From Chitinophagaceae bacterium UBA2789 (GTDB lineage Bacteria > Bacteroidota > Bacteroidia > Chitinophagales > Chitinophagaceae), in NCBI GenBank assembly GCA_002352145.1, contig DEHX01000110.1, forward strand, positions 687 to 7,310: a stretch of 6,624 nucleotides of DNA. Reading direction: 5' to 3'. The notes under the pieces are model-generated. The model saw only the letters and a program-made list of their open reading frames with translations. It had not been told where the DNA came from and ran no database searches. How positions within the stretch are numbered: position 1 is the stretch's first letter; every line of letters starts with the position of its first letter. Shown in pieces: positions 1-6,089 of this stretch. The position numbers and the translations under genes are program-made.

Positions 1-791
1 TGGCTTTGATAAAAGTCGAATACGGTAGTGCCGAATAACTCTTTGAACCCTTTTTTCAGGTAACATTCGTTGATGGCCACTTTACGGCTGAGTTCTTTAA
101 TGGTAATGGGTTCACCAATATGCTGAATGAGGATCTCTCTTGCTTTTACGATCTTTTCCCTGTCTGCTTCATTTGCAAGGAATTTACAGCTTACGATATC
201 AATTTCTTTTTCTCCCAGCATGCAGTCAAGGCTGTACAATAGCAGCATCTGCGTTTGGGCATTGATGTAGATATTCTCTAAAGTATCTGTATAAGTATGA
301 TTCAGTACCCCCTCCAGCACCATTCTTGTTTTTCCGCAGAGAGGAAGAATTTTACTAAAAGAAGACTTGTGTTTGAATTTTAAAATATCATCAGTCAATG
401 ATGAGTTCCCTTTCCGGGGCTTTACAAACTGGCTGAGATGTACAGGGGAGAAACGGAAAATAACCACATCGACACTATCAACCCTCTCCATACAGTTTTT
501 AGAAGCATTGAACTGGCACATGTCGCATTCCGAATCTTTCTTTCGGCAATACACATTACCACTTACGCAGAACCGCAGTTCCAGGTAATTTTCTTTTGGA
601 AGATTTTTCTCGTAGTGATAGATCAACATACCGGTATCCTCAATATTCCATTGAGGCTGCCGGTGGTAACGTTCGATAGTGTACTGTACTGATCCGGGTA
701 TCTGCTGGTGCCTGTCCTGTAACATTACCAATTGGTCCTGCATCAGGGGTTGTTTGTAGGCTACTGTTAATATGTCCTGCGGGTTATGCAT
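1..791 (-). CDS. AraC-family transcriptional regulator, C-terminus cut off by window edge
   Basis: DNA-binding regulator. Reading leftward from ATG at 791 gives 263 codons without a stop, then the window ends. Residues 1-200 form an N-terminal sensor-like region with no recognised ligand. From about residue 210 an AraC-type DNA-binding domain begins: KAREIL (216-221), then the first helix-turn-helix ITIKELSRKVAIN (229-241) followed by YLKKGFKELFG (244-254), a typical AraC pattern. The second helix-turn-helix, roughly 40 residues, lies beyond the edge. Residues 75-100 hold five cysteines (C75, C82, C89, C92, C100), which could bind a metal or sense redox state; this is inference. The gene is divergent from lpxA, with 149 bp between them, so it may control itself or lpxA, but no binding site is proven. 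No ribosome binding site is seen before ATG 791, and in-frame ATG codons 17 and 23 are alternative starts. The family call is firm; target and signal are unknown. Confidence 0.9.
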   Translation of the reverse strand, partial: MHNPQDILTVAYKQPLMQDQLVMLQDRHQQIPGSVQYTIERYHRQPQWNIEDTGMLIYHYEKNLPKENYLELRFCVSGNVYCRKKDSECDMCQFNASKNCMERVDSVDVVIFRFSPVHLSQFVKPRKGNSSLTDDILKFKHKSSFSKILPLCGKTRMVLEGVLNHTYTDTLENIYINAQTQMLLLYSLDCMLGEKEIDIVSCKFLANEADREKIVKAREILIQHIGEPITIKELSRKVAINECYLKKGFKELFGTTVFDFYQS

Positions 792-799
792 TCAAAGTG

Positions 800-807
800 C
801 AAATTTA
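800..807 (-). promoter_or_regulatory. Putative -7 promoter element for the AraC-family gene
   Basis: On the minus strand this reads TAAATTTG, a perfect match to the Bacteroidota -7 consensus TAnnTTTG. A convincing -33 TTG at the usual distance is not visible. The element ends only 8 bases before ATG 791, so the transcript would be almost leaderless, or translation would start at a later in-frame ATG. An 8-base degenerate match alone is weak evidence. Confidence 0.35.
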
Positions 808-880
808 CTGTGACAACATTGAATTTCCATCCTTTCATCCAGCACTGTGAGCTGAGTGACTGACTTTTAACAATATATGC

Positions 881-902
881 CTAAAAAAACTTTAGTTTTT
901 AG
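881..902. repeat. Inverted repeat over the putative lpxA -33 region
   Basis: CTAAAAA at 881-887 is matched by its reverse complement TTTTTAG at 896-902, with 8 bases between. The structure is AT-rich, so a stable hairpin is doubtful, but it spans the -33 region of the putative lpxA promoter and could be an operator for a regulator, for instance the divergent AraC-family protein. That role is inference. Confidence 0.35.
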
Positions 903-920
903 TTGTATCTGCTAACTTTG
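891..920 (+). promoter_or_regulatory. Putative Bacteroidota-type promoter for lpxA
   Basis: TAACTTTG at 913-920 matches the -7 consensus TAnnTTTG exactly. TTTAG at 891-895, 17 bases upstream, is an imperfect -33 element (consensus TTTG or TTG). Transcription would start near 925, leaving a leader of about 15 bases before ATG 941. That leader has no Shine-Dalgarno sequence, as is usual in this phylum. Confidence 0.5.
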
Positions 921-940
921 CCCGTTCTTGTAGCAAATTC

Positions 941-1747
941 ATGATCCATCCGCATACATATATTCATCCCAATGCCCGCCTGGCTACTAATGTAAAAATT
1001 GACCCTTTTACGGTCATACACCAGGATGTAGAGATTGGTGATGGTACCTGGATTGGCTCTAATGTTACCATTATGGAAGGTGCGAGAATCGGAAAAAATT
1101 GCCGCATTTTTCCCGGCGCTGTAATTGCAGCTGTGCCGCAGGACCTTAAGTTCCAGGGTGAATATTCTAATGTATTTATCGGCGATGGTACTACTATCCG
1201 TGAATTTGTTACCATCAACCGCGGTACAAAAGACAGGGAGAAAACCGTCATCGGCAAAAACTGCCTTATCATGGCTTATTGCCATTTTGCCCATGATTGT
1301 ATTGTAGGTGATAATTGCATAACAAGCAATAATACCCAGGTAGCCGGACATGTTACAATCGGAGATTGGGTCATTTTAGGGGGCATGTGTGCTGTACACC
1401 AGTTTGTAAAAATCGGGGCTCATTCTTTTGTTAGCGGCGGTTCATTGGTGAGCAAAGATGTACCGCCTTATATTAAAGCAGGCCGTACACCGCTTAGTTA
1501 TGCCGGTGTAAATTCTGTAGGCCTGAAACGCAGGGGCTTCAGTATAGAACGCATCAATCATATTTTGGACATCTACCGGGTTTTATATAATAAGGGAATG
1601 AATACCAGCCAGGCTGTGGAATACATTGAAGAGGAAATGCCGGCTACAGATGAAAGAGATGAAATCGTGACTTTCATCAGGGAAAGCGGCCGTGGCATCA
1701 TCAAACGTTTCACCAAAGGCAGCAACGATGACGATCTCCCTATCTGA
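941..1747 (+). CDS. lpxA: Acyl-ACP--UDP-N-acetylglucosamine O-acyltransferase (LpxA)
   Basis: Catalyses the first step of lipid A synthesis in the cytoplasm: transfer of a 3-hydroxyacyl chain from acyl carrier protein to the 3-OH of UDP-GlcNAc. The 268 residues are close to the 262 of E. coli LpxA. Residues 1-185 show the hexapeptide repeats of a left-handed beta helix (such as IGDGTWIGSN, IGKNCRIFPG). The catalytic His is H118 in HFAHDC, equivalent to E. coli H125; H115, H137 and H153 (AVHQF) match other active-site histidines, and GLKRRGF (194-200) is a family signature. The helical C-terminal domain follows. By alignment the acyl-chain ruler position (E. coli G173) is G166, which suggests a long acyl chain; this is inference. 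ATG 941 is chosen because it directly begins the first repeat. The gene appears to be first in its transcript and overlaps the downstream ATPase gene by 20 bases. No lpxD or lpxC/fabZ is present upstream in the window. Confidence 0.97.
   Translation: MIHPHTYIHPNARLATNVKIDPFTVIHQDVEIGDGTWIGSNVTIMEGARIGKNCRIFPGAVIAAVPQDLKFQGEYSNVFIGDGTTIREFVTINRGTKDREKTVIGKNCLIMAYCHFAHDCIVGDNCITSNNTQVAGHVTIGDWVILGGMCAVHQFVKIGAHSFVSGGSLVSKDVPPYIKAGRTPLSYAGVNSVGLKRRGFSIERINHILDIYRVLYNKGMNTSQAVEYIEEEMPATDERDEIVTFIRESGRGIIKRFTKGSNDDDLPI
1715..1730 (+). promoter_or_regulatory. Ribosome binding site and start of the ABC ATPase gene, inside lpxA
   Basis: AAAGG at 1715-1719 lies 8 bases before ATG 1728. This is unusual here because the other genes lack such a site, and it supports ATG 1728 over the in-frame GTG at 1692. 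The ABC fold also begins right after this ATG. The site lies within the last codons of lpxA, which fits translational coupling. Confidence 0.5.
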
Positions 1748-2354
1748 TGCAGGCAAACGCTACAACCGGGACTGGATCTTCCGTCATTTAACTTACCAAT
1801 TCGAAGCAGGAAAATCGTATGCAATTACCGGACCCAACGGCTCTGGTAAGAGTACTTTGTTGCAGGTGATTAGTGGAAACACCATGGTCAATGAGGGAAC
1901 GATAAAATGGCAGCTTAATGAAAAAAGAATAGCAGATGAGAAGGTTTACAAGGAAGTGTCTATTGCTGCCCCTTACCTTGAGCTGATCGAAGAAATGACA
2001 CTGAGTGAATTCCTGCAATTTCACAACAGCTTTAAGCCATTTTTGCCCGGTGTAGGTATAACAGATATTATTGAGGTAATCGGATTGGAGAAAGCCGTTA
2101 ATAAACAGATTCGCTATTATTCTTCAGGCATGAAGCAAAGGGTCAAACTGGCCCAGTGTATTTTTTCCGATACATCATTGGTTTTACTGGATGAACCCTG
2201 TACCAACCTGGATGCGGCAGGGATAGAACTTTATCACCGGTTAATAACGGCTTATTGCAAAAACCGGATGGTAGTAGTGAGCAGTAATGATGAAGTAGAG
2301 TTCAGCTTTTGCCAGGCTATTATTAATATCGGCGACTATAAAAAAAGTCATTAA
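1728..2354 (+). CDS. ABC-type ATP-binding protein with degenerate Q- and H-loops
   Basis: A stand-alone nucleotide-binding subunit of 208 residues, the size of a minimal ABC ATPase of the CcmA/ABC-2 type. Visible motifs are Walker A GPNGSGKS (35-42), signature SSGMKQR (132-138, replacing LSGGQ, a form seen in ABC-2 exporter ATPases), Walker B LVLLDEP (151-157) and D-loop NLD (160-162). Two normally conserved residues are absent: no Gln sits where the Q-loop should be (the stretch is IAAPYLELIEEMTLSEF, 79-95), and the switch position in VVVSSNDEVEF carries Asn187 instead of His. No permease gene follows; the next gene is convergent, so the partner must be encoded elsewhere, if there is one. 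Start and stop of the pair overlap by 20 bases, linking expression to lpxA. It is not a typical LptB or MsbA, so a role in LPS export is only a guess from position. ATP binding is likely; hydrolysis is uncertain. Confidence 0.9.
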   Translation: MTISLSDAGKRYNRDWIFRHLTYQFEAGKSYAITGPNGSGKSTLLQVISGNTMVNEGTIKWQLNEKRIADEKVYKEVSIAAPYLELIEEMTLSEFLQFHNSFKPFLPGVGITDIIEVIGLEKAVNKQIRYYSSGMKQRVKLAQCIFSDTSLVLLDEPCTNLDAAGIELYHRLITAYCKNRMVVVSSNDEVEFSFCQAIINIGDYKKSH

Positions 2355-2375
2355 TCAAAGACCACCTGAAATTTT

Positions 2376-3122
2376 TTACTTCTTCTTTCCCTTCAGGAAA
2401 ACCTGGAAACCTACACCAATGATGAAGCCGTGATTGGTGAATTTGGTGGTTGTTTCGTTTTCTGATCTTTCATCAACTGAGCCATCATTGCCGTTATCTC
2501 TGAGGGTGGTTCTTTTGAAAGTGTTTTTGTTATAGGAGAAATTATAACCTGCATAAAAATCAAGACCTGTATAGTCGCCCACCATTTTAGTAAGTCCTAA
2601 CTGAAATGTGGAATTGGCAAAAAAGCCGCCGTTGGTTTCTCCATCATAGCTTATTTTATAGGCATTGCTGCCCGAACCACCATAGAAAAATCCTTCCGTT
2701 TTTAAGGTATTAATGCCAAAGTTGACACCGATTTGCCCGAAAGGCATCATAGAACCGGAACCTCCAAAATAATGACGGGCAAAACCACCCAGTCCTATAC
2801 TAAAATTGCTGTTCTTATCACTCTGGTAAGTTGAACCACTTTGTTCGTAGGTAGTTTTGTTATTGTACGGGTTTATAATAACAGCACCACCCACAACCGT
2901 TTTGTCAGATATAAACCAACCGAATGAAGGATTGATATTAATGTTGAAGTTGGTAATCCGGGAAGTATTGCTGCCAATTTGGGCGACAGAAATGTCCGAA
3001 CTGCCCGAATTGACTACCACACTGCCGACAGATGCACCTATCATTTTATCTCCTTTTGAAAACTGGGCAATGGCAGAAAAAGAACCTAACAAAAAAAGGG
3101 CAGAGAGCAGGCAAATACGCAT
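2376..3122 (-). CDS. Outer-membrane beta-barrel protein of unknown function
   Basis: A secreted 248-residue protein predicted to sit in the outer membrane. A signal peptide covers residues 1-19 or 1-20 (hydrophobic LLSALFLLGSF, cleavage near AIA-Q). The remainder is rich in Gly, Ser, Asn and aromatic residues, in alternating amphipathic strands such as INPSFGWFI (63-71), TVVGGAVIINP (75-85), FSIGLGGFARHYF (107-119) and GLDFYAGYNFSYN (186-198). The last strand, GFIIGVGFQVFL (232-243), precedes a basic KGKKK tail. This pattern fits small 8- to 10-strand barrels of the OMP_b-brl/porin-like type; no specific function is recognisable. An acidic stretch at 209-222 (DNGNDGSVDE and following) is probably an external loop. 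The gene ends 21 bases from the ATPase gene end (convergent) and is divergent from the collagen-like lipoprotein gene, with 178 bp between. ATG 3122 immediately begins the signal peptide. Confidence 0.86.
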   Translation of the reverse strand: MRICLLSALFLLGSFSAIAQFSKGDKMIGASVGSVVVNSGSSDISVAQIGSNTSRITNFNININPSFGWFISDKTVVGGAVIINPYNNKTTYEQSGSTYQSDKNSNFSIGLGGFARHYFGGSGSMMPFGQIGVNFGINTLKTEGFFYGGSGSNAYKISYDGETNGGFFANSTFQLGLTKMVGDYTGLDFYAGYNFSYNKNTFKRTTLRDNGNDGSVDERSENETTTKFTNHGFIIGVGFQVFLKGKKK

Positions 3123-3144
3123 ATATACAGTTTTGATTACCCGG

Positions 3145-3152
3145 CAAATATA
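3145..3152 (-). promoter_or_regulatory. Putative -7 promoter element for the beta-barrel gene
   Basis: On the minus strand this reads TATATTTG, a perfect TAnnTTTG match, 22 bases before ATG 3122. A good -33 TTG at 17-23 bases upstream is not visible. The predicted leader is about 15-18 bases long. Confidence 0.4.
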
Positions 3153-3236
3153 GGGGGATTGTATGTGCCTTGACGGCAGGAATTTTTTTGGGAATTGATG
3201 CCGGAATGTGTTTTTTTACTTTACCTTTAAATTGTC

Positions 3237-3267
3237 TTGGTGAAGCGGAAAATTCCCTTTACTTTTA
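3237..3267 (+). promoter_or_regulatory. Putative promoter for the collagen-like lipoprotein gene
   Basis: TTG at 3237-3239 and TACTTTTA at 3260-3267 are spaced by 20 bases, matching the Bacteroidota layout with one mismatch in the -7 element (A instead of the final G). The predicted leader of roughly 28 bases is rich in A and C, with repeated AAAACC words, and has no Shine-Dalgarno sequence. A second, weaker -7 candidate is TACCTTTA at 3222-3229. Confidence 0.4.
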
Positions 3268-3300
3268 AAACCAAAACCAAAAAACGCAAATCAAAACGCT

Positions 3301-4032
3301 ATGAGAAAGTTTCAAACTCTATCCCTTTTAGCATTAGCTATATCTTTTTTAGCCGTTAGTTGTACAAAGGAAGGTCCTGAAGGCCCTGCCGGCGCTACAG
3401 GTGCACAAGGTCCCACCGGCGCTACTGGTGCTACAGGTGGTACAGGTCCTGCTGGCCCTACAGGTCCTGCTGGTCCAACAGGCCCAACAGGCCCTCAAGG
3501 TCCCACTGGTCCACAAGGCCCGCAAGGTCCTGCCGGATCAGCCAATGTGATTTATTCTGCATGGGTTACAAGTCCTTACAGCCAAAGGGATACCACTATT
3601 GATGGCACTTGCTTAAGAGTTCGTCACATTGATGCTCCATCACTTTCAACTGCAATTCTTAACCAGGGGGTGATGATTACCTATTTCCGGGTAGGTTCTA
3701 TCGGTCCCTACCAGTTGCCATATACCAGCGATGCAGGAGGTGCAACCAATACAATTAATTGTATATACAATCTTCAAAAAATAATTATTTACCGTCATAC
3801 ATTGGGAAGCTGCAGATTCACTTCTGGTGATCCGGGTTCGACCCCAGTGTTAATTAACTTACCACAGTCTTTAGAGTATCGTTATATTTTAATTCCTGGT
3901 GCGGTTAGTGGTGGACGTATGGCAGGCGGTGAACCTGTAATTTCTTCAGGCCCTGCTGCTGGTTATACAGCCACACAACTTAAAAATATGCCATATCAAG
4001 AATTGTGTGCTTTGCTTAAAATACAACCATAA
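3301..4032 (+). CDS. Collagen-like repeat lipoprotein
   Basis: A 243-residue envelope lipoprotein. The signal peptide ends in lipobox LAVSC, so Cys21 should be lipidated. Residues 25-81 are 19 uninterrupted Gly-X-Y triplets (GPE, GPA, GAT, GPT, GPQ), able in principle to form a collagen-type triple helix with no special folding partner visible. Residues 82-243 are a non-repetitive domain beginning ANVIYSAW, containing RYILIPGA (194-201) and ending MPYQELCALLKIQP. It has four cysteines (C104, C154, C171, C236). I recall this layout from many uncharacterised Bacteroidota proteins. The residues after the lipidated Cys are TKEGPE; Lys at +3 and Glu at +4 (counting Cys as +1, they are residues 23 and 24) partly resemble the Bacteroidota lipoprotein export signal, so surface exposure is possible but not shown. 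ATG 3301 begins a normal signal peptide. The gene has its own putative promoter and a strong terminator, so it may be monocistronic. Function is unknown; adhesion or a surface stalk is speculation. Confidence 0.93.
   Translation: MRKFQTLSLLALAISFLAVSCTKEGPEGPAGATGAQGPTGATGATGGTGPAGPTGPAGPTGPTGPQGPTGPQGPQGPAGSANVIYSAWVTSPYSQRDTTIDGTCLRVRHIDAPSLSTAILNQGVMITYFRVGSIGPYQLPYTSDAGGATNTINCIYNLQKIIIYRHTLGSCRFTSGDPGSTPVLINLPQSLEYRYILIPGAVSGGRMAGGEPVISSGPAAGYTATQLKNMPYQELCALLKIQP
3373..3543 (+). repeat. Gly-X-Y coding repeat (19 triplets) with an 18-bp tandem duplication
   Basis: A degenerate 9-bp periodic stretch of GGN CCN or GCN NNN codons. Within it, 3441-3458 and 3459-3476 are tandem 18-bp copies differing at one base, with an identical 15-mer starting TACAGGTCCT at 3441 and 3459. 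Being in multiples of nine bases, copy changes would lengthen or shorten the triple-helix segment without a frameshift. Confidence 0.9.
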
Positions 4033-4056
4033 ATCTTACAATTTATCTTTTTCAGG

Positions 4057-4089
4057 AGCCGTTCCAATAAGGAACGGCTTTTGTATTTT
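4057..4089 (+). terminator. Rho-independent terminator after the collagen-like lipoprotein gene
   Basis: AGCCGTTCC (4057-4065) pairs perfectly with GGAACGGCT (4071-4079) around the 5-base loop AATAA. The hairpin is followed by TTTGTATTTT on the plus strand. It lies 24 bases after the stop codon. There is no T-tract in the other direction, so it acts on rightward transcripts only. Confidence 0.9.
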
Positions 4090-4101
4090 GCGCTTTAATA
4101 A

Positions 4102-5448
4102 ATGGTTATGAAAGTAATTATCAAAGTAATATTTTTTACTGTATTATCCATGCAAATTTTCGCTCAGCCACGGATCCTATCCGGCCCTATGCTGGGACCC
4201 GTTGAACTTAGGGATGTCAAGATTTGGGTGGAGGTATCTCCGGAAGTAAAATTAGTTTCCTTGCAATATGCAAAAAAAGGGGAAGCCAAATCGAAAACAG
4301 TACATTATAAAGGTGAACTGGGAAATGAATTCAACCCCATTACTTTTACCCTTGGAGGGTTAGATTTTAATACTACTTACCAGTATAAACTGTTTGTGAA
4401 TGGAAAAACGACCAGCGCAGGGGGTGAATTTACCACCAAAGATCTCTGGCAATGGCGTAAACCGGTGCCGGACTTTAGTTTTCTGACAGGTTCCTGTTCT
4501 TACTTCAATGAGCCGGTATTTGACAGGCCGGGTACTCCTTACGGAAAGGATTCATCTATTTTTGATGCAATGGCCAAAGAAAAAGCAGCTTTTATGCTTT
4601 GGCTGGGCGATGCCTGGTACACCCGGGATGTGGATTATTACAGTGAGTGGGGTTTGTGGTACAGAGCCAGCAGAGACCGATCATTGCCGGTGCTTCAGCC
4701 ATTCTTAAAAGCCATGCCGCAGTTTGGCATTTGGGATGATCATGACTATGGTCCGAATGATATTGGCAAAAATTATATCCTGAAGGATGCCACCCGTAAG
4801 GTTTTCAACAGCTACTTCTGCAACCCTTCCGCCGGCGAAAACGGGCAGGGCATTTACACAATGACCAGTTGGGGAGATGTGGATGTTTTTATGACAGATG
4901 ATCGCTGGTGGCGCAGCGCCGACCGCATGAAGGATTCAGTAAACGGAGAACCCAACCCGGAAAAAAGAATGTTGGGCAAACAGCAAATGGAATGGCTTAA
5001 AAATTCGCTCTTGTACAGCAACGCTACTTTCAAGATCATAGCTGTCGGCAGCCAGGTATTGAACCCCGTTTCACCATTTGATAAATGGCGGGATTTCCCG
5101 GCTGAGTACGATGAACTAATGAATTTCCTTACAGAATATAATATCAACGGGGTGCTGTTTTTAACAGGCGACAGGCATCACAGTGAGATCATTAAAGTTG
5201 AAAGAGAAGGTACTTATCCTTTGTATGATATTACCTGCTCGCCCCTTACATCCGGTACGCATACGTTTGGCGCTGCAGAGAAGAATAATCCTTACAGGGT
5301 CTTGGGAATTGATGAAAAACAGAATTACACCCGGTTATCTTTCAGTGGTAAAAGAAATGAAAGAAAGCTTACCGTTGAGTATTTGGGAGTAAAAGGGGAG
5401 AAGCTGGGAGAATGGTCTGTATCTGAAAAAGAATTAAAAAAACCATAA
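4102..5448 (+). CDS. PhoD-family alkaline phosphatase / phosphodiesterase, secreted
   Basis: Probably hydrolyses phosphate mono- or diesters outside the cytoplasm to supply phosphate. A signal peptide ends near FAQ (20-22). Residues 24-113 form a beta-sandwich N-terminal domain ending in GGEFTTK, as in PhoD and purple acid phosphatases. The metallophosphatase domain follows, with family motifs GSCSYF (130-135, metal-ligand Cys132), WLGDAWY (167-173), WDDHDYGPND (211-220), MTDDRWWR (264-271, resembling the PhoD DTRxxR segment) and LTGDRHHSEI (354-363), then SPLTSGTH (380-387). All expected metal-site regions are present, so it should be active; Fe and Ca are the cofactors in characterised PhoD enzymes. 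At 448 residues it is shorter than B. subtilis PhoD and lacks a Tat twin-arginine motif, indicating Sec export. ATG 4102 and ATG 4108 are both possible; the second gives a more typical MKVIIKV signal start. It precedes a lipoprotein gene by 14 bases, indicating an operon. Its own promoter is not evident, since a terminator sits directly upstream. Substrate is unknown. Confidence 0.93.
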   Translation: MVMKVIIKVIFFTVLSMQIFAQPRILSGPMLGPVELRDVKIWVEVSPEVKLVSLQYAKKGEAKSKTVHYKGELGNEFNPITFTLGGLDFNTTYQYKLFVNGKTTSAGGEFTTKDLWQWRKPVPDFSFLTGSCSYFNEPVFDRPGTPYGKDSSIFDAMAKEKAAFMLWLGDAWYTRDVDYYSEWGLWYRASRDRSLPVLQPFLKAMPQFGIWDDHDYGPNDIGKNYILKDATRKVFNSYFCNPSAGENGQGIYTMTSWGDVDVFMTDDRWWRSADRMKDSVNGEPNPEKRMLGKQQMEWLKNSLLYSNATFKIIAVGSQVLNPVSPFDKWRDFPAEYDELMNFLTEYNINGVLFLTGDRHHSEIIKVEREGTYPLYDITCSPLTSGTHTFGAAEKNNPYRVLGIDEKQNYTRLSFSGKRNERKLTVEYLGVKGEKLGEWSVSEKELKKP

Positions 5449-5462
5449 CCTAAACCAACAAT

Positions 5463-6074
5463 ATGAAAAAGTTCATCCCCATCCTTGCTGCTGCATTATT
5501 TTTTTTAGCCTGTGATAATAAAAAAAATTCATCTAAAGAGAGCCAACCGGGTTCAGACATAACAACAAAGGTTGCTAACGATTCATCGGAAATCCGGAAT
5601 GTGATAATAGATTTTTACACATGGTATGCCGGGAATTATAGTAGAATGACAGGCTATCAATTATACAGCGGCATTAAAAAACAGGATCAGCCGCCTTATA
5701 AAATCAACTGGCCGGAAGTAGAAAGATACCAGGCTTTTATCCGTGATTCAATACCACAGTTGGGAGAAGATTTTCTTGTCAATCAAAAGAACATGTTCCG
5801 GAAATGCGACTCTGCATTTAAAGTAGATCTCCAGGACGAAATTCCCTACGGATTCGATTATGACTGGTTTACGAACAACCAGGAATCTGCATCCTATTTG
5901 TTGGATGGCATTAAAGCGTCAGGCAAATGGATTATCAGTGTGAAAGACAATACAGCTGCTGTTGAAATAGGAGCCCCGGATGATAAAAATTATCTTGCAG
6001 GTTCTCTTTTGTTGTTTGTAGGATTGAAAAAGGAAAATGGCCAGTGGAAGATAGCCCAAATTGGTAATGATTAA
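5463..6074 (+). CDS. Small lipoprotein, possibly DUF3828/NTF2-like
   Basis: A 203-residue lipoprotein with signal peptide MKKFIPILAAALFFLAC; Cys17 is the lipidation site and is followed by a low-complexity Lys/Ser/Asn linker to about residue 42. The folded part starts with a helix containing IIDFYTWYAGNYS (48-60), continues with RYQAFIRDSIPQL and an acidic DLQDEIPYGFDYDWF segment (122-136), and ends with strands including AVEIGAP (166-172) and NGQWKIAQI (192-200). The FYxWY start and the closing QWKI strand resemble DUF3828 proteins, which have an NTF2-like fold; I rate that match as tentative. No catalytic residues are recognised. It follows the phosphatase gene by 14 bases and precedes the membrane protein gene by 15, so the three are probably cotranscribed. 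The Cys17 neighbours (D18, N19, K20) do not give a clear surface-export signal, so it may face the periplasm. A single further Cys is at 115. Confidence 0.88.
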   Translation: MKKFIPILAAALFFLACDNKKNSSKESQPGSDITTKVANDSSEIRNVIIDFYTWYAGNYSRMTGYQLYSGIKKQDQPPYKINWPEVERYQAFIRDSIPQLGEDFLVNQKNMFRKCDSAFKVDLQDEIPYGFDYDWFTNNQESASYLLDGIKASGKWIISVKDNTAAVEIGAPDDKNYLAGSLLLFVGLKKENGQWKIAQIGND

Positions 6075-6089
6075 TAGATTAGTACAACT

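Noticed and set aside
807..850. Direct repeats ACTGTGA at 807-813 and 844-850 as AraC-type binding half-sites
   Set aside because: A repeated 7-mer is expected by chance in a region this size, and the spacing matches no known pattern.
899..1351. Long open frame on the minus strand opposite lpxA (150 codons)
   Set aside because: It lies wholly opposite the well-supported lpxA gene, has low-complexity composition without a recognisable domain, and is best explained as a shadow of lpxA codon use.
1692..1727. Earlier GTG start for the ABC ATPase at 1692, adding 12 residues
   Set aside because: The extra residues do not resemble an ABC N-terminus, no ribosome binding site is seen before it, and ATG 1728 has one at the right distance.
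2365..2397. CCTGAA...TTCAGG inverted repeat at the convergent ends of the ATPase and beta-barrel genes as a terminator
   Set aside because: The stem is only 6 bp with a 21-base loop and most of it lies inside the beta-barrel coding sequence; too weak to call.
2457..2498. Acidic DNGNDGSVDE loop of the beta-barrel protein as a calcium-binding (thrombospondin-3 or EF-hand-like) site
   Set aside because: The third ligand position is Gly and there is only one copy, so it is more likely an ordinary external loop.
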